Below, one piece after another: positions 1 through 9,551 of a stretch of DNA of 64,000 nt. The notes beneath the pieces are model-generated. The model was not told where the DNA came from, made no database searches, and was given only the letters and a program-made list of their open reading frames with translations. The position numbers and the translations under genes are program-made. How positions within the stretch are numbered: position 1 is the first letter of the stretch; each line of letters starts with the position of its first letter. The stretch covers positions 62,001 to 126,000 of the forward strand of contig CBDCFT010000022.1 of assembly GCA_965216365.1 (NCBI GenBank). Reading direction: 5' to 3'. The DNA comes from CBDCFT01 sp965216365. Its GTDB lineage: Bacteria; Pseudomonadota; Gammaproteobacteria; Arenicellales; CBDCFT01.

Positions 1-1450
1 CTGCTCCCGCGGCAGCAGGAGATGCGAAGGAAGTACCGGAAAATGGACCAACACCGCTATTTCCCGTCCAGTCTATGTTTGAGGAAGACACAGGAGACAC
101 ATCGCCCTCAACCAGAATCATAGAGCTTCCTGTCGAAAGCAAATCTATGTGTGAACTACTGTTACTAAACGAAGCAACCGTCGGAGGGTTAGTCTTATTA
201 GTCGCGCCAACGGCCGCTACCCGTGAAAGACATGCAGGCCAAGCGATTTTGGCACTATTGCCTTCATTCCCGGTTCCTGCAAATACCGAAACACCTAAGT
301 TTGTAAGATCACGAAATTCCGGGAAGTTCGGAGCAAGAGAGTCACATACACCACTAAAGAGGGTGTCACTGCCAATACTTAAATTCACTGAAACAATACT
401 AGGAAGTGAACCTTGTTTAAGGTCGCGTATTTTGCGCAACGCCAGTTGGACATTAGAATCAACAAATCTCCAATATGGTACGGTACTATTACCCAGTACT
501 GTCCACGCACCTTCAGCGTGGAACACATTGATGGCTACAATCGATGCATTCCGTGCTATTCCTCGATACGTTCTATTTAAGGAAGTATCTGTCCATGTCT
601 TACCTGCTGCTATTGCGGCCACATTACTTCCATGTTGAGACCAAAGTGAAAGTGTGGTTCCGTTTCCACCAATTGCAGTTGGGTCAAATACCGGACGATT
701 TGGATATGCAGCTCTAGAGCCGGATTGTGTAGCATTCCCATTAGGACAAAGTGATATACGAGTGTAAGTTCGAGGATTGGAGCCTGTCCATTGATCGGAT
801 TTAGAAAAACACCATTCGCTAACAATTTTGCCGGTTAGCATCGGATGATTATTTGCTGCTCCGCTATCAATAATTGCAATTGTTTGGCCACTACCGGTAA
901 ATCCATCGACCCACGCGTCATCCGCATTTACGCGCGAGTATGTGCTCGTCATTGACTGTGAACCGGAGATTGGTTCTTGGATCACTTTAACGCGTTTGTT
1001 TTTTAGCAAGTGCAACAAGCCACTTGCATTTACTTCAAGTGTAACGTCCGGATGCATATCCGGCGCGAGAATGACCTTGGCGGAGCCAGGTGGAATTTTT
1101 CGCATAAACGCAGCATGATCATTAGCGACTTGTGTGCGACGTTGTGCCCGATTGGCTGCGTTATCATTTTTTGCCAAACCGGGTGGGTCATTAAGGACTA
1201 CATATACCTTTACCCATTCTCGGGTTGCGAGTTTCGCGCTTAATCGTTCAAACACCGCCTGTTTTTGTTGTGCTAAAGCATCGCTGTTTCCGGAGTCATC
1301 TTCGTCGTCTGGTGGATCAGCCGAATCAGGTGGTCCATTTGACAATGTACCGTCTTCAACCGGAGGTGATTGACTCTGTGCGTACACCGAGCACGAGATA
1401 CAGAAAGCGAAAACTATGCTAGTAATAGTTGTAAGAATTATTCTGGCCAT
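1..1450 (-). CDS. Secreted subtilisin-like serine protease (S8 family), 3' end outside window
   Basis: The frame is open from an ATG at 1450 to the left edge, about 483 codons with no stop in the window. Residues 1-24 look like a Sec signal peptide (Arg3, a hydrophobic core, cleavage after VYA). An acidic, Pro-rich linker follows, then a region near residues 75-155 that could be an I9-type inhibitory propeptide. The S8 triad is visible: Asp195 in AIIDSGA, His273 in SQHGSNVAAIAAG and Ser474 in GTSFASPAAAG, with an oxyanion Asn in AGTGNEGN. The protein should be an exported endopeptidase; its substrate is unknown. A GGGAG stretch lies about 10 bases before the ATG. It sits 171 bases downstream of purF on the same strand, and I see no functional link. 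Any C-terminal domains are outside the window. Confidence 0.9.
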   Translation of the reverse strand, partial: MARIILTTITSIVFAFCISCSVYAQSQSPPVEDGTLSNGPPDSADPPDDEDDSGNSDALAQQKQAVFERLSAKLATREWVKVYVVLNDPPGLAKNDNAANRAQRRTQVANDHAAFMRKIPPGSAKVILAPDMHPDVTLEVNASGLLHLLKNKRVKVIQEPISGSQSMTSTYSRVNADDAWVDGFTGSGQTIAIIDSGAANNHPMLTGKIVSEWCFSKSDQWTGSNPRTYTRISLCPNGNATQSGSRAAYPNRPVFDPTAIGGNGTTLSLWSQHGSNVAAIAAGKTWTDTSLNRTYRGIARNASIVAINVFHAEGAWTVLGNSTVPYWRFVDSNVQLALRKIRDLKQGSLPSIVSVNLSIGSDTLFSGVCDSLAPNFPEFRDLTNLGVSVFAGTGNEGNSAKIAWPACLSRVAAVGATNKTNPPTVASFSNSSSHIDLLSTGSSMILVEGDVSPVSSSNIDWTGNSGVGPFSGTSFASPAAAGA

Positions 1451-1590
1451 AATTGAGCCACTCCCACAAGAAGCCTGAGTTAGTATTTTCTAAATCGCGG
1501 GATCATAACGCCGATGATCCCTGGATAGGTGCCACTATACTACGAAGTTGGCACAAACTACGCATAAGGGCATTTATGTTAAATAAACGC

Positions 1591-1605
1591 CTGTCGTAGC
1601 GACAG
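1591..1605 (-). terminator. Possible weak hairpin after purF
   Basis: A perfect 6-bp inverted repeat, CTGTCG and CGACAG with a 3-base loop, lies 17 bases past the purF stop. On the minus strand it is followed by GCGTTTATTT rather than a clean U-tract, so it is at best a weak intrinsic terminator between purF and the protease gene. Confidence 0.3.
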
Positions 1606-1621
1606 TCCCTTGTTTTGTGGC

Positions 1622-3139
1622 TTACGAATAAGTATGAATCTCGGCCAGGTCGAGATGATTCTGCGCTTTCGATTTTGCGGCATCTGAACGGGACAGGGCT
1701 AAGGAATCCAGATAATCATCGGTGACATCGCCGGTAACGTAGCGTCCGTCGAAACATGACGCTTCAAAATCGGTAATAGCCGGATTACCTTCGTGCACGG
1801 CATCCTTGAGATCGTTTAACGACTGGTATATCAACTTGTCAGCACGGATCTCACGGCAGATGGCATCGGTATCGCGGTCACTGGCAACCAGCTCGGAAGC
1901 CGCAGGCATGTCAATGCCATATACATTGGGATACTTCACGGGCGGTGCCGCTGATGCAAAATAAACTTTACGTGCACCGGCATCGCGCGCCATCTGAATA
2001 ATTTCGCGACTGGTTGTGCCGCGCACGATGGAATCGTCAACCAGCAATACGTTCTTATCGCGAAATTCGAGATCGATCGCATTCAGTTTCTGGCGCACGG
2101 ATCGCCGGCGTTCGGCCTGCCCCGGCATAATAAACGTGCGTCCGATGTAACGGTTTTTGACAAACCCTTCGCGGTATTTTAATTCCATTTCATTGGCCAT
2201 TTGCAGTGCCGCTGTACGACTGGTGTCCGGCACGGGAATCACAACATCGATATCGTTTTCCGGCCATTCACGTTTCAAACGGCGGCCCAGCTTCTCGCCC
2301 ATACGCATACGTGTTTTGTATACGGCTATATCATCGATGATGGAATCCGGACGAGCGAGATAGACATATTCAAAAATACACGGTGTATGTTGCGCATTTT
2401 CGACACAGATACGTGAATGAATCAGGCCCTGCATATCGATAAACATCGCTTCACCGGGTTGGATATCACGCACCAGGTCGTAACCCAGAACATTCAACGC
2501 AACGCTTTCCGATGCGATCATGTGCCACGGCCCATCGCTGCTTTCGGTGCGCCCATAGACTAACGGGCGAATTCCATGAGCATCACGAAATGCCAGGATG
2601 CCGTAGCCGACAATCATGACGACGACGGCATATGCGCCCTGACAACGTTTGAACACTCCAGCGACCGCGTTAAAAATATCGTCCGGTGTTGCCTTTAACC
2701 GCGTTTGACCCATTGTCGAACGCAGCTCATGCGCCAGCACGTTGAGCAGAACTTCAGAATCGGAACGCGTGTTCAGATGACGCAAATCCTCACGAAACAG
2801 AGCACCGCGCAACTCATTCGCGTTGGTTAAATTACCGTTGTGTCCCAAGGCCAGACCAAACGGCGAGTTAACGTAAAACGGCTGTGCCTCGGCACGCGAC
2901 TCACTGCCCGCGGTAGGATAACGCAAGTGCCCGATACCCATGTTGCCACGTAATTGCAACATGTGGCGGGTGTGAAAAACATCACGCACCAGGCCATTGT
3001 CCTTGCGCAATGAGACCTGGCGATCATCGCAAACAATAATCCCGGCGGCATCCTGCCCGCGGTGCTGGATTACCGTCAACGCATCGTATATGGATTGATT
3101 AACCTGACCTGCACCGATAACACCGACGACACCACACAT
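1622..3139 (-). CDS. purF: Amidophosphoribosyltransferase (first step of de novo purine synthesis)
   Basis: PurF makes 5-phosphoribosylamine from PRPP and glutamine in the cytoplasm. The 505 residues equal the length of the E. coli enzyme. The protein starts MCGVVGVIG, so Cys2 becomes the N-terminal Ntn glutaminase nucleophile after Met removal, and the glutaminase domain fills roughly residues 2-230. The PRPP-binding loop of the phosphoribosyltransferase half is seen as VLLVDDSIVRGTTSRE near residue 370. It lies downstream of cvpA on the same strand, the usual cvpA-purF pair of gammaproteobacteria. The 107-base gap to cvpA shows no recognisable PurR operator. There are no frameshifts or missing residues. 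Confidence 0.97.
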   Translation of the reverse strand: MCGVVGVIGAGQVNQSIYDALTVIQHRGQDAAGIIVCDDRQVSLRKDNGLVRDVFHTRHMLQLRGNMGIGHLRYPTAGSESRAEAQPFYVNSPFGLALGHNGNLTNANELRGALFREDLRHLNTRSDSEVLLNVLAHELRSTMGQTRLKATPDDIFNAVAGVFKRCQGAYAVVVMIVGYGILAFRDAHGIRPLVYGRTESSDGPWHMIASESVALNVLGYDLVRDIQPGEAMFIDMQGLIHSRICVENAQHTPCIFEYVYLARPDSIIDDIAVYKTRMRMGEKLGRRLKREWPENDIDVVIPVPDTSRTAALQMANEMELKYREGFVKNRYIGRTFIMPGQAERRRSVRQKLNAIDLEFRDKNVLLVDDSIVRGTTSREIIQMARDAGARKVYFASAAPPVKYPNVYGIDMPAASELVASDRDTDAICREIRADKLIYQSLNDLKDAVHEGNPAITDFEASCFDGRYVTGDVTDDYLDSLALSRSDAAKSKAQNHLDLAEIHTYS

Positions 3140-3246
3140 AAGCTATTTACTCAGTAGAGTTAGGGTAAGCATTGCTCTTAATAAAACGGATGCCGCATCA
3201 CCAACCCGATGATCAGGCGTGGCAAGGCCGCATAACTGTCTCATTC

Positions 3247-3750
3247 TCATCCGCTCACCGGCCCGGATACGAAATGTTGCGCCACCTCGGCCGGCAGCAG
3301 GTCGCGCATCATATCCGCCAGCGGCACGAAATACTGAATCGACATCGACGCCTGCCACCACGGTTGTTGCGGGAAATCCGTCAGCCGGGAAAATAAAACG
3401 ACACCGGCGACAAAAGTTACTCCGATAATGACACCAAACACGGCGCCAAGACTCCTGTCGACGCCCTTGATGCCGGGGATCTTGGCAAGCCGGGTAATCA
3501 AATAACCGATAAACGACACAATGATCAATGTCACGATAAACAGTGCTGCAAATGCGGCCATGATACGCAACGTCGGTTCATCGAGATAACTGGTAAACAA
3601 AACACTCGCGTCTTGCGCGAAAGTATAGGCGACCCAGAACGCCAGTATCCAGGAGATGATAAATATCACCATACGCAACAAACCCAGCAAGGCGCCGACC
3701 AGCAGGGTTAACAGCAGAAATACCAAAATAATAATGTCAAAAACAGGCAT
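3247..3750 (-). CDS. cvpA: CvpA family inner-membrane protein
   Basis: This 167-residue protein has four hydrophobic segments (about residues 5-25, 28-45, 62-85 and 100-120) and the MPVFDIIILVFLLL start typical of CvpA. In E. coli CvpA was found through colicin V production; its biochemical role is unsettled, with links to envelope stress and bile resistance reported in enterobacteria. It sits between the SPOR gene and purF on the same strand, the canonical order. Identification rests on length, topology and synteny. Confidence 0.93.
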   Translation of the reverse strand: MPVFDIIILVFLLLTLLVGALLGLLRMVIFIISWILAFWVAYTFAQDASVLFTSYLDEPTLRIMAAFAALFIVTLIIVSFIGYLITRLAKIPGIKGVDRSLGAVFGVIIGVTFVAGVVLFSRLTDFPQQPWWQASMSIQYFVPLADMMRDLLPAEVAQHFVSGPVSG

Positions 3751-3802
3751 ACCGTTCGCTTGTGTGTTCTATTTCGGGTTGTTAATCGAGACTATGAGAT
3801 AA

Positions 3803-4459
3803 CTAGGGGTACGCCATGATCAGGCCCTTCTGACCAACCGCTTGTTCGATGTCAGCCCGCGCGCGCCCCGCGCTGACGCGCTGCTCAAACGGCCCTACCC
3901 ATACCCGGGTCGCCTGACCGTTGGCTGTTTCAACCTGTGAGGTTTTTACGGTAAATCCTTTTGCGTTCAGTTTGTCCTGCATTTTCTTTGCGTTGTCCGC
4001 ACTGGCAAACGTCGCGACTTGTACCACCCAGCCACGCTCAACCGCAGCAACCTTCTGTTCGGGTTTTGGCATCGGTTTCGTTGGAGAATCTTCCGTATCT
4101 ACCTTGACGTCAGGACTGACATCGGGACTAACGTCAGGCGCGGGTTCAGCTCGCGTATTGAGGTCAATCGTTTTCGATGTGTCCTCCTTGCTGGGTTGAA
4201 CCGTCGCCTTCGCCGAATCATCAGTCACATCAACGGTTGCGACCTGATCAGCGTCCACTGGCGTCACCTTGGAAATAAACTCCGCCGGATCGGCGTCAGT
4301 CAGCGTACGAATCGTTGCCGGTTCGGATGTACCGTTCACGTCTTGCCCACGCAAAACAAACGGCAGTACAAATACTGCAAACAGTATAAGAATTACGGCC
4401 CCCACGATGCGGTGTTTGAGCACAAACTCCACATCGTCTTGCACTTCAACTTGTGCCAT
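3803..4459 (-). CDS. SPOR-domain protein, DedD-like
   Basis: The 218-residue protein has a short cytoplasmic start, one transmembrane helix at about residues 15-34, a long acidic and Pro-rich periplasmic linker and a C-terminal SPOR domain from about residue 140 (GWVVQVATFASADNA onwards). SPOR domains bind denuded septal peptidoglycan, so a division-site role is likely, as for E. coli DedD. The linker contains a small internal repeat, PDVS three times in a row, from a 12-base unit. The gene starts 4 bases after the folC stop and precedes cvpA, the normal Pseudomonas-type order. I leave the symbol blank because the family holds several paralogues. Confidence 0.9.
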   Translation of the reverse strand: MAQVEVQDDVEFVLKHRIVGAVILILFAVFVLPFVLRGQDVNGTSEPATIRTLTDADPAEFISKVTPVDADQVATVDVTDDSAKATVQPSKEDTSKTIDLNTRAEPAPDVSPDVSPDVKVDTEDSPTKPMPKPEQKVAAVERGWVVQVATFASADNAKKMQDKLNAKGFTVKTSQVETANGQATRVWVGPFEQRVSAGRARADIEQAVGQKGLIMAYP

Positions 4460-4463
4460 TCAG

Positions 4464-5746
4464 TTAGCGGTAAACAGGAATACCCAGAAATTCCATTATA
4501 GCACCCACGGTTACAAACGAGCCAAATACCACTATTCTGTCCGTGTTGCTGGCTTTCTGAATCGCCGCTTGATAGGCCGCCACAGGATGATCGAATGACG
4601 TTACGTCAGCATCGCCGAGAATCGCCGATATCCCGGCCAATATGTCGGCGCCCTTCGAGCCACGCTCACCGTCCAGCCCGGCCACAAACCACCGGTCAAT
4701 CCGCTCCGACATTATCGTGGCGATCTCCTGCAGTGGTTTGTCGGCCAATACCGCAAACACCGCAATGGTTTTTCCTGCGCAATCCCCGGCTTTAAGGAAA
4801 TTCGCCAGGCATTGAACCGAATCCGCATTGTGCGCGACATCAAAAATAAGCGTGGGTTCTTGATCGATGACTTGTAAACGTCCCGGAATCAGCGCTGAAC
4901 TGAGTCCATCGACAATTTGCTGCTCACCGACGGGCAATGCTTGCTGCATCCGTGCAATCACGCACAACACCCCGGCCGCATTGAGCAACTGTTTGTCACC
5001 CGGAATGTCAGGTATTGGCAAAGGGTTTAGCTCTTTTTTGCCTGCTTGTGCCGACTCCCACCAGGACCAGGAACTCCCCTGCTGCCGGTAACCGAAATCT
5101 TGATTGATTTGCCATAAGCGTGCACTGAATTTTTCGGCGCATTCGACAATACTGTCGGGCGGGTCGATATCAGCGCACACAACCGGCCGCTGATAGCGCA
5201 TGATGCCAGCTTTTTCACGTGCAATCTGGTCACGCCCATCACCAAGCCATTGCGTGTGATCGCGTCCGATTGAAACGATATAGGCGACATCCGAATCCAC
5301 AATATTGACCGCATCCAGTCGCCCACCCATACCGACCTCCAGTATCAGCACATCAAGATCGGCGCGACTGAAAATGTCCAGTGCCGCCAGTGTGCCAAAC
5401 TCGAAGTATGTCAACGGAATATCGCCACGGGCCTTGTTCGATACGCGCAAAAGCCTGGCAAATCGCGGCAGTTTCCACGGGCGAACGCTGTATGCGAATG
5501 CGTTCGTTGTAAGTCACTAAATGTGGGGACGTGTACGCACCGGTACGGTAACCGGCAGACATGTAAATCGATTCCAACATGGCGACAGAAGACCCCTTAC
5601 CGTTGGTTCCCGCAATACTGATGACGTGAGGCAAAGGCGCCATGGCGCATGGCGTGGGCCACGCGTCGAACACGATCAAGCCCCAGATCGATAGAACGCC
5701 GGTGGACAGACTGCATGTAGCCCAGCCACTGATCAAGATCGCGCAT
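4464..5746 (-). CDS. folC: Folylpolyglutamate/dihydrofolate synthase, broken by two apparent frameshifts
   Basis: FolC adds glutamates to dihydropteroate and folates. Its sequence is spread over three frames. It starts at an ATG at 5746 (MRDLDQWLGYMQS). After residue ~36 it continues one frame over with PHVISIAGTNGKGSS, the ATP-binding P-loop. Near 5430 it shifts again into RGDIPLTYFEFG and runs to the stop at 4464. Removing one base from the AAA at 5633-5635 and one from the GGG at 5429-5431 (plus-strand letters) restores a continuous protein of about 426 residues, the usual length. The rest of the frame is well preserved, including MGGRLDAVN and the Mur-ligase C-terminal domain. folC is normally essential, so I favour sequence error over a true pseudogene. 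It lies 13 bases after accD. Confidence 0.88.
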
Positions 5747-5759
5747 TTACGGAATGAAA

Positions 5760-6710
5760 TTAGTCGTCTGCGGACGCAGGATTGTCTAACGCGGTTTCCG
5801 GCACCGCCTCGGCCGCTGGACTCGGATCGCTGGCCGGACCCTCCGCCAGCGGCATTTTATAAGCCAGGAGCGTGCTCAGTAAAGACGATATGGTGTCACG
5901 CATATGGTGACGACTGACTATCATATCGACAGCCCCTTTTTCGAGTAAAAACTCGGCACGCTGGAAACCTTCGGGCAGGGTTTCACGGACTGTCTGCTCA
6001 ATGACGCGCGGCCCGGCGAAACCGACCAACGCATTGGGTTCGGCGATAATAATGTCGCCGGACATGGCCACACTAGCGGATACGCCGCCCATGGTTGGAT
6101 CGGTTAAAACGGATATAAACGGTAGTCCGTGCTGGCGTAATCGAGTCAACGCCGCAACAGTTTTAGCCATTTGCATTAAAGATAACAATGCTTCCTGCAT
6201 TCTGGCACCGCCACTTGCGGCGAAACAAACAAACGGGCAATCGTTTTCCAGACAGACATTCACCCCACGCACAAAACGCTCGCCGACTACCGAACCCATG
6301 GAGCCACCCATGTAACGAAATTCGAACGCGGCGGCAACCAGCGCCATCGCATTTAACTTACCTTGGCCTACGATCAGCGCTTCGCCTTCGCCCGTTGTCT
6401 TGCCGGCATCATTCAAACGATCTTTGTATTTTTTGCTGTCGCGAAACTTAAGTGAGTCGACCGGTTTTAACTTGTCGCCGATGTCCGTGAACTGGCCATC
6501 ATCAAAAAACCCGCGCAGGCGATCGCGTGCGGTGATGCGCATGTGAAAATCGCATTTCGGACATACCTGCAAATCGCGGTCCAGTTCCGCACCGTACAGC
6601 ACCGACTGGCATTTCTCGCACTTGCGCCACAATCCTTCCGGCACGCCGCGCTTACCCAGCGCGCCACCGGATTTGATTTTTGGCGGTAGTAATTTTTCAA
6701 ACCAGTTCAT
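5760..6710 (-). CDS. accD: Acetyl-CoA carboxylase, carboxyltransferase beta subunit
   Basis: AccD pairs with AccA to transfer the carboxyl group from biotin to acetyl-CoA, giving malonyl-CoA for fatty-acid synthesis. The 316 residues compare with 304 in E. coli. The N-terminal zinc ribbon has all four cysteines (Cys31, 34, 50, 53). The crotonase-like carboxyltransferase fold follows, with the conserved FAASGGARMQE and DPTMGGVSAS stretches. The last 25 residues are Ala/Pro-rich and probably disordered. The start codon touches the trpF stop, so the two are surely cotranscribed. Confidence 0.97.
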   Translation of the reverse strand: MNWFEKLLPPKIKSGGALGKRGVPEGLWRKCEKCQSVLYGAELDRDLQVCPKCDFHMRITARDRLRGFFDDGQFTDIGDKLKPVDSLKFRDSKKYKDRLNDAGKTTGEGEALIVGQGKLNAMALVAAAFEFRYMGGSMGSVVGERFVRGVNVCLENDCPFVCFAASGGARMQEALLSLMQMAKTVAALTRLRQHGLPFISVLTDPTMGGVSASVAMSGDIIIAEPNALVGFAGPRVIEQTVRETLPEGFQRAEFLLEKGAVDMIVSRHHMRDTISSLLSTLLAYKMPLAEGPASDPSPAAEAVPETALDNPASADD

Positions 6711-7355
6711 CTAAGCATTCGATCCGTATGTTATTCGATCTTGTCTATAAACCGCCTGCATGAATTCCTCGATCGCCACCGTACTTTTAATGCCTTTTTC
6801 GATTTCCACGCCACTGCAGAGGTCGACAGCGTAAGGTCTGTGCTCGGCGATCACGGTACCGACATTAGCCGCGGTGATACCGCCGGCCAATATAACCGGT
6901 TGCGATTTAACTTCATCAGCTTTTTCCCAGGCAAAATTCTCGCCGCTACCACCGACAACGCCAGGCACGTAACTATCAAGCAATATTCCACGCGACGATG
7001 CAAATTTCGCAGCATGTGCCTCCACGTCAATATCGTCTTTTACACGTATTACTTTCATGTAGGGTTTTTGTGTACTGGAACAAAATTCCGGCGATTCGTC
7101 GCCATGAAACTGAATCATGTCGATAGGAACGTTTTCGGTCACTTCCTGCAAAAAAGTAATCTCAGGGTTCACGAAAACACCGACTGTCACTACGAAAGCG
7201 GAAACCGCATTGGATATTTCTTTAGCTTGTTCGATTTGCACATAACGCGGACTGCCCGGATAAAAATTAAGACCAATGGCATCGGCACCGCATTGAACTA
7301 CGCTATATGCGTCCTCTACACGTGTGACGCCGCAAATTTTTACCCGGGTACGCAA
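6711..7355 (-). CDS. trpF: Phosphoribosylanthranilate isomerase
   Basis: TrpF catalyses the Amadori rearrangement of phosphoribosylanthranilate in tryptophan synthesis. The 214-residue TIM barrel opens with RVKICGVTRVEDA, where Cys is the catalytic base. It also has QFHGDE in the middle and the phosphate-binding AGGITAANV and VDLCSGVE near the end. The only suitable start is a TTG at 7355, with no strong ribosome-binding site, so expression may be low or coupled. It lies between truA and accD, the conserved order. The genes for the last step, trpBA, sit about 1 kb away on the other strand. Confidence 0.96.
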   Translation of the reverse strand: MRTRVKICGVTRVEDAYSVVQCGADAIGLNFYPGSPRYVQIEQAKEISNAVSAFVVTVGVFVNPEITFLQEVTENVPIDMIQFHGDESPEFCSSTQKPYMKVIRVKDDIDVEAHAAKFASSRGILLDSYVPGVVGGSGENFAWEKADEVKSQPVILAGGITAANVGTVIAEHRPYAVDLCSGVEIEKGIKSTVAIEEFMQAVYRQDRITYGSNA

Positions 7356-7392
7356 TCGACTGAAATTAAAAATTAAAAAAGGACGGCGGATT

Positions 7393-8187
7393 TTACCAGA
7401 ACCGGCAAGGTACAGACGGTTCCGGAATGTGGTAATGTGATGGATAAGTCACTCTGGTTAAATACAGCCCTTGCGCGGGAGCTGTTTTACCACCCCGGGT
7501 TCTGTCTCTGGACTCAAGAACAGTTTTAACCCATTGCGCCGGTCTTTCACCGGCTCCGATAGTCATCAGCACGCCTACGATGTTGCGCACCATATGATGC
7601 AGGAATCCGTTTGCCGAAATATCGATCCAGATCCAACTACCCGACCCACCCACCCGGATAGACGTTATTTCACGCACCGCGCTTTTTGCCTGACAGGACG
7701 ATGCACGAAACGCATTGAAGTCGTGTTTGCCTAATAATGTTTGCGCGGCATTTTGCATTCTCGATAAGTTCAATGGCCGATAATCCCAGGTAACGTACTC
7801 ATACAGATAAGTCGGTCGAATCCTACGATTAAAGATGACGTAACGATAAGAACGCGATAATGCCGAATAGCGCGCGTTAAAACCCGAATCGATTTCGCTC
7901 ACCCCTAACACGGCGATACCCTGCGGCAGCTTGGTGTTGGTTCCCCTGAGCCAGTTATCGTCAGACCGGGCATGGGTAGAATCGAAGTGGATCACTTGCC
8001 CGCATGCGTGCACGCCGGTGTCAGTTCGCCCTGCCGCGGTCGCGTTAATCGACTCGTTTGCAACGCTTGACAACGCGTTCTCCAGTTCTGCCTGCACAGT
8101 TGGGCCGTCGATCTGACGCTGCCAGCCGAAAAACCGCGACCCATCGTATTCTATCGTCGCCACCATTCGACGTTTAATACTACTCAT
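7393..8187 (-). CDS. truA: tRNA pseudouridine synthase A (positions 38-40)
   Basis: TruA isomerises uridines 38-40 in tRNA anticodon arms. The 264-residue protein has the catalytic Asp in AAGRTDTGVHA, the N-terminal EYDGSRFFGWQRQ and the C-terminal FLHHMVRNIVG and GLYL motifs of the family. It is the first gene of the truA-trpF-accD-folC-SPOR-cvpA-purF run, with a 140-base gap to the divergent trpB that must hold promoters for both directions. Confidence 0.97.
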   Translation of the reverse strand: MSSIKRRMVATIEYDGSRFFGWQRQIDGPTVQAELENALSSVANESINATAAGRTDTGVHACGQVIHFDSTHARSDDNWLRGTNTKLPQGIAVLGVSEIDSGFNARYSALSRSYRYVIFNRRIRPTYLYEYVTWDYRPLNLSRMQNAAQTLLGKHDFNAFRASSCQAKSAVREITSIRVGGSGSWIWIDISANGFLHHMVRNIVGVLMTIGAGERPAQWVKTVLESRDRTRGGKTAPAQGLYLTRVTYPSHYHIPEPSVPCRFW

Positions 8188-8290
8188 GCTTTACGCATTT
8201 CGTCTTACTCTTTGAGCAATTTTTTAAGCGGCCTGTTTTCGTTTATTCATACCGCAGGACGCGACACAAACAAGCACAAGCGCTTTTGGC

Positions 8291-8296
8291 TATAAT
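8291..8296 (+). promoter_or_regulatory. Candidate -10 box for trpBA
   Basis: A perfect TATAAT sits 31 bases before the trpB ATG at 8328. No convincing -35 hexamer lies 16-18 bases upstream. The box falls inside the TTG-started extension of the trpB frame, which argues that the real trpB start is the ATG at 8328 and that the leader is short, about 25 bases, with no room for an attenuator. Confidence 0.5.
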
Positions 8297-8327
8297 TCAA
8301 CATCATTCAGATAAATTTTTTAAATTG

Positions 8328-9551
8328 ATGAGCAACACGGCACAGACAATCGAGTCCTACCGTTCCGGACCCGATGATTCAGGGCATTTTGGCATATTTG
8401 GTGGCCGTTTCGTGGCAGAAACGCTAATGCCGTTAATACTCAATGTCGAAAAAGCCTACTCCGATGCGCGCAACGATCCGGGATTTCAAGCCGAGTTCGA
8501 TCACTACGCCAGACACTATATCGGACGCCCCAGTCCATTGTATTTCGCCAAACGACTGACTGAACACTTTGGTGGCGCTAGAATCTATTTTAAACGCGAC
8601 GAGTTAAATCACACCGGCTCCCATAAAATAAATAATACGCTGGGGCAAATTCTTTTGGCACGGCGCATGGGGAAAAAACGCATTATTGCGGAAACCGGCG
8701 CCGGTCAACACGGTGTCGCGACCGCGACGGTGTGCGCGCTGTTTGACTTGCCTTGCGTGGTATACATGGGGGCGACGGACATTGAACGTCAGGCACCTAA
8801 CGTTTTTCGCATGAAATTACTGGGCGCGGAAGTGGTACCGGTGACCAGCGGTACCGGAACCTTGAAGGACGCCATGAATGACGCATTGCGCGATTGGGTC
8901 GCCAATGTGGAAGATACTTTCTACATTATCGGCACCGTCGCGGGACCTCATCCCTACCCCATGATGGTACGTAACTTCCAAAGCGTCATCGGTAACGAGG
9001 TACGCCAACAACTCGCCGACGTGGAAGGCCGCTTACCTGATATGCTGGTCGCTTGTATCGGTGGTGGATCCAATGCTATGGGATTGTTTCATCCGTTCCT
9101 GGATGACAGGGAAATCAGGATTATCGGCGTCGAGGCGGCGGGCCTGGGTGTGGATACCGATAAACACGCCGCGTCGCTAACCGGCGGGCAACCCGGTGTA
9201 TTGCACGGCAATCGAACTTATTTATTGCAGAACGACGATGGTCAGATTCTTGATGCCCATTCCATTTCCGCCGGTCTGGATTATCCGGGAATCGGACCGG
9301 AGCATTCCTGGCTGCATGAAACCGGTCGGGTTGAATACGCGTCGGTTACTGACGACGAAGCATTAGAAGCGTTTCAACTCTGTTGCCGCATGGAGGGCAT
9401 TATTCCAGCTTTGGAACCCGCTCACGCCCTGGCCCATGTCGCAAAGATTGCACCGCAAATGAATCAGGACCAGATTTTAGTTATGAATATGTGTGGCCGT
9501 GGCGATAAAGATGTTTTTACCGTGGCTGACGCCCTCGGAGTTAAACTATGA
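8328..9551 (+). CDS. trpB: Tryptophan synthase beta subunit
   Basis: TrpB condenses indole with serine using PLP. From the ATG at 8328 the protein has 407 residues, close to the 397 of E. coli. The PLP lysine is Lys100 in HTGSHKINN. The substrate loop AETGAGQHGVA and the phosphate-binding CIGGGSNAMG are intact. A longer frame begins at a TTG at 8286, but a TATAAT lies inside that extension, so I reject it. The stop overlaps the trpA start by four bases (ATGA), giving translational coupling and the alpha2beta2 complex. Confidence 0.97.
   Translation: MSNTAQTIESYRSGPDDSGHFGIFGGRFVAETLMPLILNVEKAYSDARNDPGFQAEFDHYARHYIGRPSPLYFAKRLTEHFGGARIYFKRDELNHTGSHKINNTLGQILLARRMGKKRIIAETGAGQHGVATATVCALFDLPCVVYMGATDIERQAPNVFRMKLLGAEVVPVTSGTGTLKDAMNDALRDWVANVEDTFYIIGTVAGPHPYPMMVRNFQSVIGNEVRQQLADVEGRLPDMLVACIGGGSNAMGLFHPFLDDREIRIIGVEAAGLGVDTDKHAASLTGGQPGVLHGNRTYLLQNDDGQILDAHSISAGLDYPGIGPEHSWLHETGRVEYASVTDDEALEAFQLCCRMEGIIPALEPAHALAHVAKIAPQMNQDQILVMNMCGRGDKDVFTVADALGVKL

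Noticed and set aside
8286..8327. A longer TTG-started TrpB
   Set aside because: A perfect TATAAT lies inside the extension, and family members start near MSN at 8328.
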